DNA from: Coneutiohabitans thermophilus
Lineage (GTDB): Bacteria; Zhuqueibacterota; Zhuqueibacteria; Zhuqueibacterales; Zhuqueibacteraceae
Direction: 5' to 3'
Assembly (NCBI GenBank): GCA_034505235.1
Contig: JAPDQY010000002.1
Span: forward strand, 1 to 64,000
Length of the DNA: 64,000 nucleotides
Shown here piece after piece: positions 1-10,000 of this stretch (positions are counted from its first letter, which is position 1; the number at the start of each line of letters is the position of its first letter). The notes beneath the pieces are model-generated. The model was not told the origin of the DNA. It worked only from the letters and a program-made list of their open reading frames with translations, and made no database searches. Both the position numbers and the translations under genes were made by a program.

Positions 1-169
1 AGCGATTGCGCCTTGCCCAACTGGCAAAACAGCATGCTGACAAAATGCTCCCACGAGCTGAAACCTTTGCCATGCTTGTCGTTGCCGTACTTGTCAACCA
101 ACTTCCGAAAATCATGACGATCAAAAAAGCTACAATTTGAGTGAAGAGATTCGTACCTTTCGTGCGCAT
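1..169 (-). CDS. IS4-type transposase, N-terminal part (cut by window edge)
   Basis: The first 56 codons of a DDE transposase read leftwards and leave the window. The start at 169 is preceded by GGAG six bases upstream. The N-terminus (MRTKGTNLFTQIVAFF, then FRKLVDKYGNDKHGKGFSSW and FVSMLFCQLG) matches the DUF4372 N-terminal domain typical of IS4-family transposases, where the 'FS.W..FVSM.F.QL' stretch is characteristic. The catalytic DDE residues would lie outside the window, so it cannot be said whether the element is intact. The element's end should lie in 170-300, but the partner inverted repeat cannot be seen here. It is the first of three transposase traces in the left part of the window. 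Confidence 0.7.
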   Translation of the reverse strand, partial: MRTKGTNLFTQIVAFLIVMIFGSWLTSTATTSMAKVSARGSILSACCFASWARRNR

Positions 170-301
170 TTTGATCTCCGGTTCGTGGATATTTTAGAGT
201 GTGTTCAACCCTAATATACCACTTTCCGGAGATTTTATTTTGCACAGATGTGATGCAGCATAAGAAATTAAACTATTTTGTGCTCCGGGTAATATTTGGA
301 A

Positions 302-655
302 TTCGTCAAGGTTGCCAAGAGCAGCATCTCACGCCGCTTCGTGCGGGCAAGTGAGAAAAGGCTGAAAGCTCTGTTGCATCGCCGGCTGGATTCCTAAGAA
401 TTTGTCGCCCTGGTTTTGGACGACGAAACGCTGCACCAGCGAAAATCGGCGCGTGATCAGCGACAACACTGGACGACATCGGTGCTTCTGAAAATCGAGC
501 CGAGCCTGCGGCGGATCAAGGGCTTTCGCTACCCGCCGCAACTGCAGGAGACTCTGCAGCGTGAACTGAAGATCGTTATCACCGCGACTGCCTGAGGCTG
601 CCCTGGCCGGGGCAGCCTCAGGCCAAAGAAGCCATCCGGAATTTCAACTAAAAAG
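302..655 (+). pseudogene. IS256-type transposase remnant, copy 1 (internally deleted)
   Basis: Reading rightwards gives VAKSSISRRFVRASEKRLKA, then LLHRRLDS, a TAA stop near 402, and EFVALVLD. This is the region just before the first catalytic Asp of Mutator/IS256-type transposases. It jumps directly (around 418-450) to the family's C-terminus: RDQRQHWTTSVLLKIEPSLR and RIKGFRY, ending at the TGA at 593-595. Most of the catalytic core is missing, so it is dead. The 3' part carries a perfect 12-bp hairpin and ends with a 'ttcaactaaaaagggattgactct' type sequence that recurs in copy 2 at 11162-11425. The element boundaries are approximate. Confidence 0.75.
592..621. repeat. Hairpin at 3' end of transposase remnant 1
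   Basis: A perfect 12-bp inverted repeat (CTGAGGCTGCCC / GGGCAGCCTCAG) with a 6-base loop begins at the stop codon of the remnant. The same structure, with one mismatch, is found at the same place in copy 2 (11353-11382). It is therefore part of the element and not of the local genes. It could act as a terminator or translational shield of the insertion sequence, but lacks a clear T-run. Confidence 0.7.
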
Positions 656-699
656 GGATTGACTCTCTTGCGCGGCTTTGCGCAACTAGAACGGCCTGG

Positions 700-813
700 T
701 CAAGCCGTTGCAACCCCGGAGTAGTTGGCGACGGCAGCATGAGCCAGCAAGTAGCGCTGATTTTTTGCCGCCTCGATTTGATCGATGAGCTGCTTTGCCT
801 CTTGCAAGCTCAT
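700..813 (-). CDS. 37-residue small protein, coupled to the membrane gene upstream
   Basis: A short frame (MSLQEAKQLIDQIEAAKNQR, then YLLAHAAVANYSGVATA) starts inside the stop codon of the preceding gene: ATG at 813-811 and TGA at 812-810 share four bases (ATGA). Such overlaps usually mean translational coupling, which also explains why no good ribosome site is seen. The first 20 residues would form an amphipathic helix. No family is recognised. It could be a chance frame, but the exact overlap and lack of rare-looking composition favour a real gene. Confidence 0.45.
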   Translation of the reverse strand: MSLQEAKQLIDQIEAAKNQRYLLAHAAVANYSGVATA

Positions 814-1196
814 TTTTTGCGCTCGAGATTGATTCTGGCGCCAGCGGAGGCCAATGTTATTACCGCCTTGCGCGTGGCAAAATAGATTGCCACGAAGATC
901 AATGCGCTAACAAAGCCAGACGTAATGGCTTCCTCCCCTCCGCCGATGCCACTCTTTAGCAAACCACCGAGAGCAAACAGCCCTGCCAAAATCAGCAAAA
1001 AAGGATGACTGGCAAAACGTGTTTCGCAGGAGCACAGCTCTTCCAGCATAATGCTGGTGATTTGCGTTTGTGTTTCAACTCTTGTTCGGTGAGTGGTTAA
1101 AACGAGCCCACCGGATTGCGCCAGCACCTTTTCGTAGGGCATCATGGTCATCGCTAGATCTCTTTTTGGTTTTGTCTCCATTGGTTTTGTTTCCAT
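810..1196 (-). CDS. Two-helix membrane protein with PH-like N-terminus
   Basis: 128 residues from the chosen ATG, or 148 from the ATG at 1256. 1196 is preferred because AAGG lies four bases upstream, while nothing precedes 1256. After a charged N-terminus with a repeated METKP comes a stretch 'VLTTHRTRVETQTQITSIML' of the kind seen in bacterial PH-like membrane proteins, then 'LEELCSCETRF', then two hydrophobic helices around FLLILAGLFALGGLL and FVSALIFVAIYFA. It is probably an inner-membrane protein of unknown function. It lies in a run of small minus-strand genes with zinc ribbons and a TerB-like protein. Confidence 0.65.
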   Translation of the reverse strand: METKPMETKPKRDLAMTMMPYEKVLAQSGGLVLTTHRTRVETQTQITSIMLEELCSCETRFASHPFLLILAGLFALGGLLKSGIGGGEEAITSGFVSALIFVAIYFATRKAVITLASAGARINLERKK

Positions 1197-1272
1197 AACA
1201 CCTTTTTCGCGTTTCTCCTCCCGGATATATTTCTGCACAGGTTTGGGCTCGCCCATGAAGTGTTCATATTCT

Positions 1273-1392
1273 TCAATATTCTTCAGCAGTCATTGAGGCA
1301 AAGCATTTCGTGCATAACAATCTCTTTGTTTTACCCTCGTTTTGGAAATAGTATTGCGAGGGATACACCTCGCCACAGTTCTCGCATCTCAT
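1273..1392 (-). CDS. 39-residue zinc-ribbon mini-protein
   Basis: A very short frame with the sequence start MRCENCGEVYPSQYYFQNEG and a second half containing LLCTKCFASMTAEEY. Two CxxC pairs (Cys3/Cys6 and Cys27/Cys30) spaced 20 residues apart form a classic zinc ribbon. GAGG stands six bases before the ATG. It sits between a second zinc-ribbon gene upstream and the membrane-protein gene downstream, all on the same strand. The function is unknown. Zinc ribbons of this kind often bind partner proteins or nucleic acid. Confidence 0.6.
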   Translation of the reverse strand: MRCENCGEVYPSQYYFQNEGKTKRLLCTKCFASMTAEEY

Positions 1393-1473
1393 GAAAGACC
1401 TCGCTTGGTTTAGGTTTTTATATGCCGTTTGCAGCCGTCTCCGTATGAGTTTTCAGAAAATGGCCCTTTCCAA

Positions 1474-1677
1474 CTATGGCTTTGAAACTCTGCCATAGGT
1501 GCTCCGAGAGGTGCTCTTGCAGTTCGGGCAGTAACGTGCGCCATTGCTGCCCGGACATTTGTGACAATACCTTTCGCCACAGTCGCGGCATTCATAGACA
1601 TCAAAATAGGCGGCGGACCAACTGATGTCGCTTTTGTCGGCACCGCAATTGGGGCAGGCGTGGATGTAATTGGCCAT
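1474..1677 (-). CDS. 67-residue zinc-ribbon protein
   Basis: A Cys-rich protein with four CxxC knuckles: CPNC at about 9-12, CRDC at 30-33, CHKC at 38-41 and CPNC at 50-53. It is enough for two zinc sites. The Arg/Ser-rich tail (STSRSTYGRVSKP) is basic. It follows the DUF4177-like gene by 16 bases and is followed by another zinc ribbon at 1392-1273, so the three are probably one transcript. No specific family assigned. The overlapping frame 1410-1643 has no motif and is discarded. Confidence 0.75.
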   Translation of the reverse strand: MANYIHACPNCGADKSDISWSAAYFDVYECRDCGERYCHKCPGSNGARYCPNCKSTSRSTYGRVSKP

Positions 1678-1693
1678 CGTATTGTCTCCGTAT

Positions 1694-1921
1694 TTATTTA
1701 CTACTCCGAAACGTCACCACATAGTAAAGCGTATACTCTGCCTTGCGGCCGATTAACGCGCCGAGACAACCCGGCCGCGCCAGGACACCAACTTCGTCAA
1801 CGCGGTAAAATTCCCAGCCCTCAGCAGCTTGGCTATTGGCTATAGATTCCAGATACGCCGCTGCTTCGTTGCCACGCTGCTCTTTCATTTTGACCGTGAC
1901 ATCTTGCGGGATTTGGATCAT
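1694..1921 (-). CDS. DUF4177-like small protein with in-frame amber codon near its natural start
   Basis: The readable part (75 residues: MIQIPQDVTVK..., AAEGWEFYRVDEVGV, PGCLGALIG, YYVVTFRSS) resembles DUF4177-type proteins, which usually begin with a short strand such as MxEYKM(V/I)QIP. Exactly that start is present upstream: ATG at 1939, with GGAGGA six bases before it, reads Met-Ala-Tyr-Gln-TAG-Lys-Met-Ile. The TAG (1927-1925) falls where the family has Tyr. The ATG at 1921 has no ribosome site of its own. So this is either a one-base lesion (TAC/TAT to TAG), a sequencing error, or readthrough. A paralog lies at 13899-14180. Confidence 0.65.
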   Translation of the reverse strand: MIQIPQDVTVKMKEQRGNEAAAYLESIANSQAAEGWEFYRVDEVGVLARPGCLGALIGRKAEYTLYYVVTFRSSK

Positions 1922-1939
1922 CTTCTACTGGTAAGCCAT

Positions 1940-1950
1940 ATTCTTCCTCC
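1940..1950 (-). promoter_or_regulatory. Ribosome site that points to the amber-interrupted start at 1939
   Basis: On the minus strand GGAGGAAGAAT directly precedes ATG 1939. The GGAGG core is six bases from the ATG, the ideal spacing. No comparable site precedes the ATG at 1921, 18 bases further on. This is why the original start is placed before the TAG codon. Confidence 0.7.
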
Positions 1951-1981
1951 GATCTTTGGTGTGGATCGAACTTCTTTTTCA

Positions 1982-2359
1982 CTATGAAAGACCTTTGCTC
2001 TTGAAATATCTTTCGAGATCGATGTTCCAGATGTTGCCCAAAATAAAAAAGAGATCTCTTTCCTGATCCTTGATTTTTCCATCTGCCGCAATCAGGTCGA
2101 GGGCAAAATCCAGCAGAGTCATTCGATCTTGGGCACTGCTGGAATTTTTGAAAATCAGTGCCGCATGTTCCAGCTCATCGACCATGCCTTCCGCTGTCAT
2201 GCCGGAAATGACATCAACGACTTTCTTGGGGTCGAAGTTGATCTTGCCGTAATTGGCATTCAGAAAATCGAAAATGACATCCACTTCCCGTTTGTCGACA
2301 TAGCCATCGACCGATGCCAGAAAGTAGAGCACTTCAAAAGCGGCTTGGAATTTATCCAT
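1982..2359 (-). CDS. TerB-like protein
   Basis: 125 residues, all helical in appearance, with the TerB/DjlA-N signature of two repeated acidic loops: 'FLASVDGYVDKREVDVIFDF' near the start and 'LDLIAADGKIKDQERDLFFI' near the end. Each loop carries the (D/E)G.(I/V)...E metal-binding type pattern. GAGGAGG lies five bases before the ATG. TerB-type proteins bind divalent metal and are found with tellurite and stress-response membrane complexes and with phage-defence loci. None of the other ter genes is nearby. It is 42 bases behind a multi-domain membrane protein and ahead of the small zinc-ribbon genes. Confidence 0.75.
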   Translation of the reverse strand: MDKFQAAFEVLYFLASVDGYVDKREVDVIFDFLNANYGKINFDPKKVVDVISGMTAEGMVDELEHAALIFKNSSSAQDRMTLLDFALDLIAADGKIKDQERDLFFILGNIWNIDLERYFKSKGLS

Positions 2360-2401
2360 ATAGGCCTCCTCGCGTGAGTGTAAAAATTGATAATGGTGAT
2401 T

Positions 2402-3925
2402 TCAAACGGTAACTGCCGTTCTCGCCGGTGCCGGCGCAAGTCCCGATTGTTGAATGAAAACCTGACAAAAATCGGCAAACGCCGAATCGGCCATGGCATC
2501 GTAGACTTTGTCGATTTCTTTGCCGTCAACGGTAAAATGTTGTGCCGGCTTCGATTCGAGGGTGATTTTGTAGGCATTGGGCCGATTCGGAATGCGAATC
2601 GCCAGCGACCATAGAAATTCCACGCCGGTGAACCATGTTCTTTTCTCTTCGGGCAAATGCTCTTCGCTGGTGTGATAGTAATAGGCGCCACTGGTTTTGA
2701 CTTTGTAATCAACAGCGAAGCAAATCTGATTACTGAGCGGTTTCTCGTATGTTGTAAAGCTGAGAACATCTTCGGGAGTGATTTGACGAAAAGCAAGGCT
2801 CAGCATTTCAGTAATTCGGCTTTCGCGTCTTTTGTTTTTTTCCGGCTTGAAGGAGGGATTGGCCGGCAGCACGTTTCGATTGAATAATTGATGATAAACC
2901 GCCTTGTCGACAATTTGATTGTCCGCCGTATAGCACACCGCCACCTGAAAATTATCGGTCGCTTTGATGTACTCGAACATATCCAAAATGGCGCGTGTGA
3001 TGGTCGTGTCCTGTTTTGCAATCAAGGCTTTGTATTTTTTGACGGCGGCCTCCACCATCACCCGCATGAGCTGGCGCGCTTCTTTGAAATATCGCCGCGA
3101 CGCCGGGTATTGTTGGCAGAAGGCGCGATAGGCGCCAGCCGTGTTCCTGTCTTTCGCCTCACGAAAAGCCTGTTTTACCGGCTTGGCATCCGGCAGTTTT
3201 ATCGCTGCAATCACTATGGCAAGAGCGATGATCACATAAATCCAAGTCTTGGGTTGAAAAAGAAAAGGAACCGTGAAGCTTGCTGCACTCATGAGCACAA
3301 TGAAACTGGAATAGCCAATCGCCTTCAAATTAAAAGGCCCTACCCATTCTGCGGTCCGCTTTATACCTTTGCCCAAGCCATAAAGGCAAATGCCGAAGAA
3401 AAGCAATCGCCAGAACCAGCCGGCTCTGGAGGGTTCAGGATGTACAGTAAAGCTGCTCATGATTTCCGCAAAGCTGGCAGGCTCGCGTTTGGCATGAAAC
3501 GCCCGAAAAGTCATGGCGTAGCCATAATTGGCTTTGGCGAACAATAAAACACGAACATCGATTTGCCTTCCCCGTCGTGAATATTGCCGGTAAACTTTCT
3601 CCACCGCCTTGATCCCACTCACCTGCGTAGTGTCGGTGCGGAGTAATTTTCCAAAAGATTCCCCGGCAACCTCTTCTGAAGTCATTACGGTGATGAATTT
3701 TTTGCGGTCAATATCATTTTTCGTCTTGAGCGCAAAAATTTCCACCATGGCCGTGCTGTCCGGATTGAAACATTCGTACCGTACAACCGTTTTCACGGTA
3801 TCGATTTTGTTGTATGCCCAACCGGACGGGAGAGTGAAAGAAAAAAGATGGGTAGGGCTGGTCAGGACTTGTTGTGCGAAGGTGGCGCTCGCCCCTATCA
3901 TGATTATTGTGAAGATTCTGTACAT
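2402..3925 (-). CDS. Membrane protein with exported PsbP-like N-domain and large cytosolic C-domain
   Basis: 507 residues. The start at 3925 is chosen over 3943 because AGGGAG lies four bases upstream. A signal peptide (MYRIFTIIMIGASATFAQ) leads to a domain of about 130 residues whose opening ('FSFTLPSGW') resembles PsbP/DUF1795-like proteins that bind or present substrates outside the membrane. Three hydrophobic helices follow around residues 170-245, then a soluble C-terminal half of about 260 residues with no motif I recognise, ending in an Ala/Pro-rich tail. It heads the small-gene run, so it may anchor the TerB and zinc-ribbon proteins at the membrane. Function unknown. Confidence 0.65.
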   Translation of the reverse strand: MYRIFTIIMIGASATFAQQVLTSPTHLFSFTLPSGWAYNKIDTVKTVVRYECFNPDSTAMVEIFALKTKNDIDRKKFITVMTSEEVAGESFGKLLRTDTTQVSGIKAVEKVYRQYSRRGRQIDVRVLLFAKANYGYAMTFRAFHAKREPASFAEIMSSFTVHPEPSRAGWFWRLLFFGICLYGLGKGIKRTAEWVGPFNLKAIGYSSFIVLMSAASFTVPFLFQPKTWIYVIIALAIVIAAIKLPDAKPVKQAFREAKDRNTAGAYRAFCQQYPASRRYFKEARQLMRVMVEAAVKKYKALIAKQDTTITRAILDMFEYIKATDNFQVAVCYTADNQIVDKAVYHQLFNRNVLPANPSFKPEKNKRRESRITEMLSLAFRQITPEDVLSFTTYEKPLSNQICFAVDYKVKTSGAYYYHTSEEHLPEEKRTWFTGVEFLWSLAIRIPNRPNAYKITLESKPAQHFTVDGKEIDKVYDAMADSAFADFCQVFIQQSGLAPAPARTAVTV

Positions 3926-4089
3926 AGCACTCCCTTGCGCCATACAATCGTTCGGAAGCCGATTACATCCTTGTTGGTTTGCTCCGATTTTACTCTATTG
4001 GAAATGTAAATTTGCGTCTTGAAACTATATAAGCCATCGTTATGCCATGCGTCGAATCCTGCCTTGCCCTTTGTCATTTGCTCCTTGCA

Positions 4090-7000
4090 CTATCTCATCA
4101 CCACCAACTTTTTCGTTGCCACAAAATTGCCTGCTTGCATTTGATAGATATAAACCCCACTGGGTACCAAGTGACCATTCTCATCCTTTCCATCCCAGGT
4201 TACCACCATGTAGCCTGCTGGCATTGGTGTATATACCAGCGTGCGAATCTCCTGCCCGAGGGCATTGAAAATGCGAATCGTGACATGACTAAATTTTGGC
4301 AGCGCAAATTCGATGGTGGTTTCGGGGTTGAAAGGATTAGGATAATTCTGCGCCAGTGAAAATTCGGTTGGGAGGTTGTTTTCTCTTGAATGCACTGCTG
4401 TGGTCTGCCAGCGGATAAGGCGCGGTTGCTGTTTGGTGTTGCTGGCATAAGTGGAGAGCGTGTCCGAATCAACCGCATAAAGCCGCCAAAAAACCGAATC
4501 GATCCGGCTCGGACGGACAAAAGCATACTGCGTGTTGGATTGGGGTAGCAACGTGTTCAACGGCGAGAAGCTGCGATTGGTGCTCCATTCCACGATGTAG
4601 CGCAAGCTGTCCAAGGGATCGGGATCGCTTGTCGCCTGCCAGCGAAGCATCACCGTATCGCTGTGGCTGCTAAAAATGGGGGCCGGCGTCAGAATCTCAA
4701 AAGGCTGCGGCGGCTCTTTAATCGCGTTGACAAAAAAGTTTTGCACGCCGGACCACGGCGAGACGGCGCCCTCATCGTCGCTGGCCTGCACCCGCCAACC
4801 ATAACGCGCATTCTCGTGCAAATCCTGCGTGGGGATGTAAAACGTCACGCCCGGATTGGTCTGCGCCGAGATTTCCACATCGGTGATGAACTCTCCGTCG
4901 CCGTCTATTTGCAGGCGATAGCGCAAGACTTCGGCGCCGTCACTCGGATCAGGATCGTCGGCGGCTTGCCAGGAAATGGTCGGTCGCGCCGTACGCATTT
5001 CCAGATTATTCGCCGGTGAGAAGCCGCTGACCACGGCTTGCGGCGGCGTATTGATCTTGTTCATGAAGAAATGCGCCGTGCCGCTCGAAAACGCCGAGTT
5101 GGCATTCTGCTGATCGCGTGCCTGCAGCCGCCAATAATAAATCACGTCATCCTGCAAATTCGCAAAACCTGCGAGCCGGTCAAGTCGAATCGCGATCACA
5201 TTGCCGCCTGCCGGTATCGCCGGCTTGATACTCTGGGAAAAGTTGCCCGTACGCGAGCTGTCGATATTGTCTTCCACCAGCTCCGGTGAAGAGAAGTTGG
5301 CGTTGTTGTCGATTTCCAAGCGATAGCGAACCTGATCAAATGGATTGGGATCGACGCTGGCCTGCCAGATAAGCAAATCGCTGCCACGCATTTCTTCGCC
5401 CGCCAATGGCCGCAACGGCAGCGGAATCGAAGGTGGGTAATTAACGCCGGAAGACGAATCAACAATGGCGAAGAAATTATCGGAGAGGTCGAACCGTTCA
5501 TTGCCGGCAGCATCGCGGCCCGTCACTTTCAATATGCAACGGGAAGAAAACGGCCCGGCCACTGTCCAGGCATATTCATCCTGCGGGCTGGTGAAAGAAA
5601 TGAGCGGCTGAAAAACCTGTCCGCCATCTCGCGACACCGCAACATCAATTTTTACTACGCCGACGTTGTCACGCACGCTCCAGCGCAGCGTAACGGTGCT
5701 GCCATGCAGCAAGGTTTCGCCACCGTTGGGGAAAAGCACCGAGACTTGCGGTGCTTCGCTGTCGCCGGCAGGAATGAACGGCTGGAAAATGACTTCGCCT
5801 TTCGAGGCATTGTCGTTTTTGTCGTAAATCTCTTGCGCGATCGCTGCGGCAGTGGAACCGTCCCACGTATTGTTCCTGGCAAAAATCGTCGCGCTGCCGT
5901 CATTGAAGACGGCATAACGGTCGGCAGCAATATTGAAATCGAGAAAAGAGTTGTTGCCCGGGCTCGAGTAAGCGCCGCCGCCCAGATCCGGCGAAGCATT
6001 GCCGTTCGCGTAGATCCCTTGCCAGCGCATCTGCCGGATTTTAACATGATGGATTTTCTGGCTGGTGTTTTCAAAGCGCAGCGCCGCATCCGAATTGCCG
6101 AATCCAGCTCCGGCCCCATACCAAAATTCACCGTGGGCAATCTCACTGGCGCCGGACACACTCTGGGATTGGAACACGATGCCTCCCCAATCGCCGGCGA
6201 CGCCGTTGCTGGCGCCATCATTATTGGTGTCTCCGCCATAACGGTCGTCACGAACGGAAGTAAAAATGATCGGCGCCGCAGCCGTGCCAATTGCGGTCAA
6301 GCGGCTTTTGATGTAAATATCCGACCCGCCGAAACACTTGAAGAGTGTTCCCGGCGCAATGGTCAATCCACCCGGGGCTTCGACGACATAATCTCCGGCG
6401 AGAAGATACGGCGCGGCGGTTTGGTCGAAAACGATATTTACTGTATAAGAGCCCTCAACAAGGCGAATTCCGTTGTTGTTATTTTGCATGAAACGCAAAT
6501 TGGCAAAGAGAGGATTCACCAACGGCGAGACTTGCACGACCCAGCCAACATTGCCGAAGCCGCCACGGCCGCCAAAACGAAACTGGCAATAGTGCAGCCG
6601 GCAAAAATTGCTTATTGCGCTGTTGGTGAAAGAAATGCCTCCCCATTGCCCGGGCACGCCTTGCCCACGGCCATTATTGTCCGTGTCACCCAACAGCGAA
6701 TCATCAGCGAGTGACGTGAAGATAATCGGCGCCGTGGCCGTGCCTTCGGCCAACAGACCGCCGTTAATATACATGTCGGATCCTTCACTGAGCTTGATGA
6801 TGCAGCCCGGTTCGATGGTCAATTTGGCCCCGGCAGCTACCGAAAGATCGCCGAGCTGCACGTAAGGAGTCTGGCCGGGAAAACGCAGCCGCGCGTCGCG
6901 GTCATAATTAGTCGCGAACATGCCGATCCCGTTAGTGGTGCAATTGCCAAAAGTCAAATTGGCAAATGTCACCTCGGCGCGCATGTCCAACAGCAGCGGA

Positions 7001-10000
7001 CTACCCGAGTTGTTAAAACCGCCCACGCCGCCGAAATAAAATTCACAGAAGCTCAGACTGTTGCCTTTGGCATCGACTTCGAGCGTGATACCGCCCCAAT
7101 CGCCGGCGCTGCCGGCGGTTGGGCCGTCATTGCCGGTGTCGCCGCCGCGGCTGTCATCATTGACGGAGGTAAATCGAATCGGATTGCCGGCTGCGCCCTG
7201 GCAGATCAACCCGCCGGCGATGCGAAAGTCGCTTCCGTTAGTCATCTTGAAAAGCGTGCCGGCGGCAATGGTCAGCACCGCCGGTTTATCCACCTTGAGA
7301 TCACCACGAATAAGATACGGCGCCGCGTTTTGGTCGAAGCGGATGTTCGTGCTGTAGGTGCCAGCGACCACATCGATCGCGTTGTAACGGCAATCACTGA
7401 AGCGCAGTGATTTGAAGGTGGGATTGGCGCGCGCATCGAGGCGAATCGGCACATCCAAATCGCCGAAGGCGATGCGTCCGGCGAATTTGATGTCACAGTA
7501 TTGCATGGCGCAGTTGGCGTCATCAACCGTGTCTTTGAATTCAATGCCACCCCAGTCGCCCGTTCTGCCCGCGCTGCCGCCGTTGCCATCGGTGTCGCCG
7601 TCGAGGGCATCGTCGTGAATCGAGGTGAAGACAATGCGCTGCGAAGGTGTGCCATTCGCAATGAGTCCGCCCTCTACAAAGATATTGGCGCCATCGGAGA
7701 GCTTGAGGTGTGCGCCGGGCGCGATAGTCATCACCGCGCCGCGGCTGATGTAGATTTCATTTAGAATCAAAGGCAACGCCGTCACGTTCAGCCAGACATT
7801 GGCATCATATCGGCCCGAAGTCACTTCAATGCCGTTACGGCGACAGTCAAGAATGGTGCAGGCGCTGATCTGCGGCTCGGCGTAACCGCTGATTTCGAGC
7901 ACATCGTCGTACCTGGCTTGGAGGCTGACCTGCCCGCCGTAGCGGAAATCACAGTAGCTCAGACTGCTTCGCAACGGGCCTTGCGGTGTATTCAAGTACA
8001 CGCCGCCCCATGCCCCCACGGTGGGATTGGTGGCAGAGGAGGTGAAAGTGATGTGCTGGCTGGCAGTGCCATTGGCCAACAGCGTGCCGTCGACGGTCAT
8101 GTCCGTGCCGCTGTTGAACATCACGGTCACGCCCGGCTCAATGGTGAGTATGACGCCGGCTCTCACGTCAATATCTCCCGTCACTTGGTATGGACTATTT
8201 GCCAAAGTCCAGGTGGTGTTCGTCGTAATGGCGCCGGAAACCAAAGTCGGATTGCTGTAAACCGAAACCGCCGTCGTTCCAGAAGCCAATCCCGGCGACG
8301 AAGCTTGAATCGCCACCAACCCCGGCGTGCTGGTGGATTGGAGTGTGATCGTGGCGACGCCGTTCACAGCATTAACTGGATTGGAGCCGATGAGCGTTGC
8401 GGAAGCGGCGCCGAAAGTGACGGTGAAAGTGATGGGGTTGGCGGCAATGGGATTAAGATTGCCTTGCGCATCTCGCAGCTCGGCAAATACAGTTGCGGAG
8501 GCGCCGTTGGTTTTGATCGCATTGGGGCTGGCGGATAATGTGATTTGCGCCGCTCCCGCGATCGGCTGAATGAGCAAGGCGTACGGCCGGTTCCAGGCTT
8601 CATCTATCACCACGCCCCGCAGATGAACAAAATAATCCCCCGGATTCAACACCGGCGTGATGAATGAAATGCGATCCGCGCCGCCGGTATTTCTGCCGTC
8701 GATCACCGGATGGGTCAAATTGAGCGCGCTGAATACTTCCACGGCCATGGTGGTAAAATTCTGCAGCGAGGCGAGATTGGAAAGTGAAAGGGTAAAGTTG
8801 CCGGCTTGCGCGACATGAAAGCGAAACCAGTCATGATCAGACGCCGTCATGCCGCTGGGTCTATCGACAAAACCATGAATCGGTTGGTCGGGTGTCAAAA
8901 CATAAGCTTTTTGCGAGTCGTCAGGCTCGTCCAGCCCGCGAAGAATCGCTCGATAATTGCTGGTTTCATGGGAGTGCAATCGGTGAATCAGCAAGGTATC
9001 ACCTTTGCTGTCCAAATATTGGCGGTCGAGTCGCACCGCGCCGTCACCGTTTAACACGCCTTCATCCGACACGATCCATGTATAATCGATGTCCACTGGA
9101 AGCGGCATTTGCGGATTGTCCGCGCGGATGACCGAATTGGAATTTATCCCCGCCACGGTGGAATTCTCGCTGCCATCGCAATCAACATCGATATTGAAAT
9201 AACCACCGGCGGCAGGAATGTTGGGATTAAAACGCGGAATGATGGATTCCCCTCCACCAAAAAGATAAACGCCGTGATCCGGGTTGTTGCCGAAATTGGG
9301 CGGCCCTGAGGCGAAATAGTTATAACTCAGATCGCGCGCAGCTTCCGACCTGGGATCGATTATAAGAGGAATGCCGAATTCTGTCATATTCGATCCGGCA
9401 TGCGGCGTGCCGATCGTCACCAGTTTGGCCACGCGATGGCCGGAAGGCTCATTGGGGAAAGCCCACCATTTGGGCTTGCCACTGAGGTCTTTTCGCTGCA
9501 AATACTCCCGCGCCGCCAAGCCCCCCATCGAATGCCCAACCAGAATAACTTTGGATTTGCCCGTCGCATCAAGCACCTTTTTTATCATCTGTCCGAGCGC
9601 GTAACCTTGCTTGGCGATGGCCGATTCATTGCTTTGCGAAAAATCAATAGTCAAAGCGAAACGATTCTGTCTGGGTTTTAAATCTTCCGTTGCCGAATCC
9701 CACCAATTTTTGAAATTGATCGCATAGATGTTCCCATTATAGAGATCATTCCGCTCATTGGGAAATTGCGTTCTCACATCCATGCCGAAATGCGTCGACA
9801 GATCGCTGGCATTGAGCAGCGCATGAAAAATGCCCTGATCGTTAAAATAAGGATCACTCCACCCGAAATTGTCGCGGAGATAATTGATGGTCGTCTGCCA
9901 CGTGCCGTCGTCGCTATTCAACCCATGAACAAAGATGATGGGATAAGGCGGCGCCTGGCCGACGGCGGTTTTTGGCAAGAGCAATGCCAATAAAAGCATC

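Noticed and set aside
592..621. Hairpin as a plain terminator of local genes
   Set aside because: The same hairpin recurs at the same place in the second transposase remnant, so it belongs to the mobile element.
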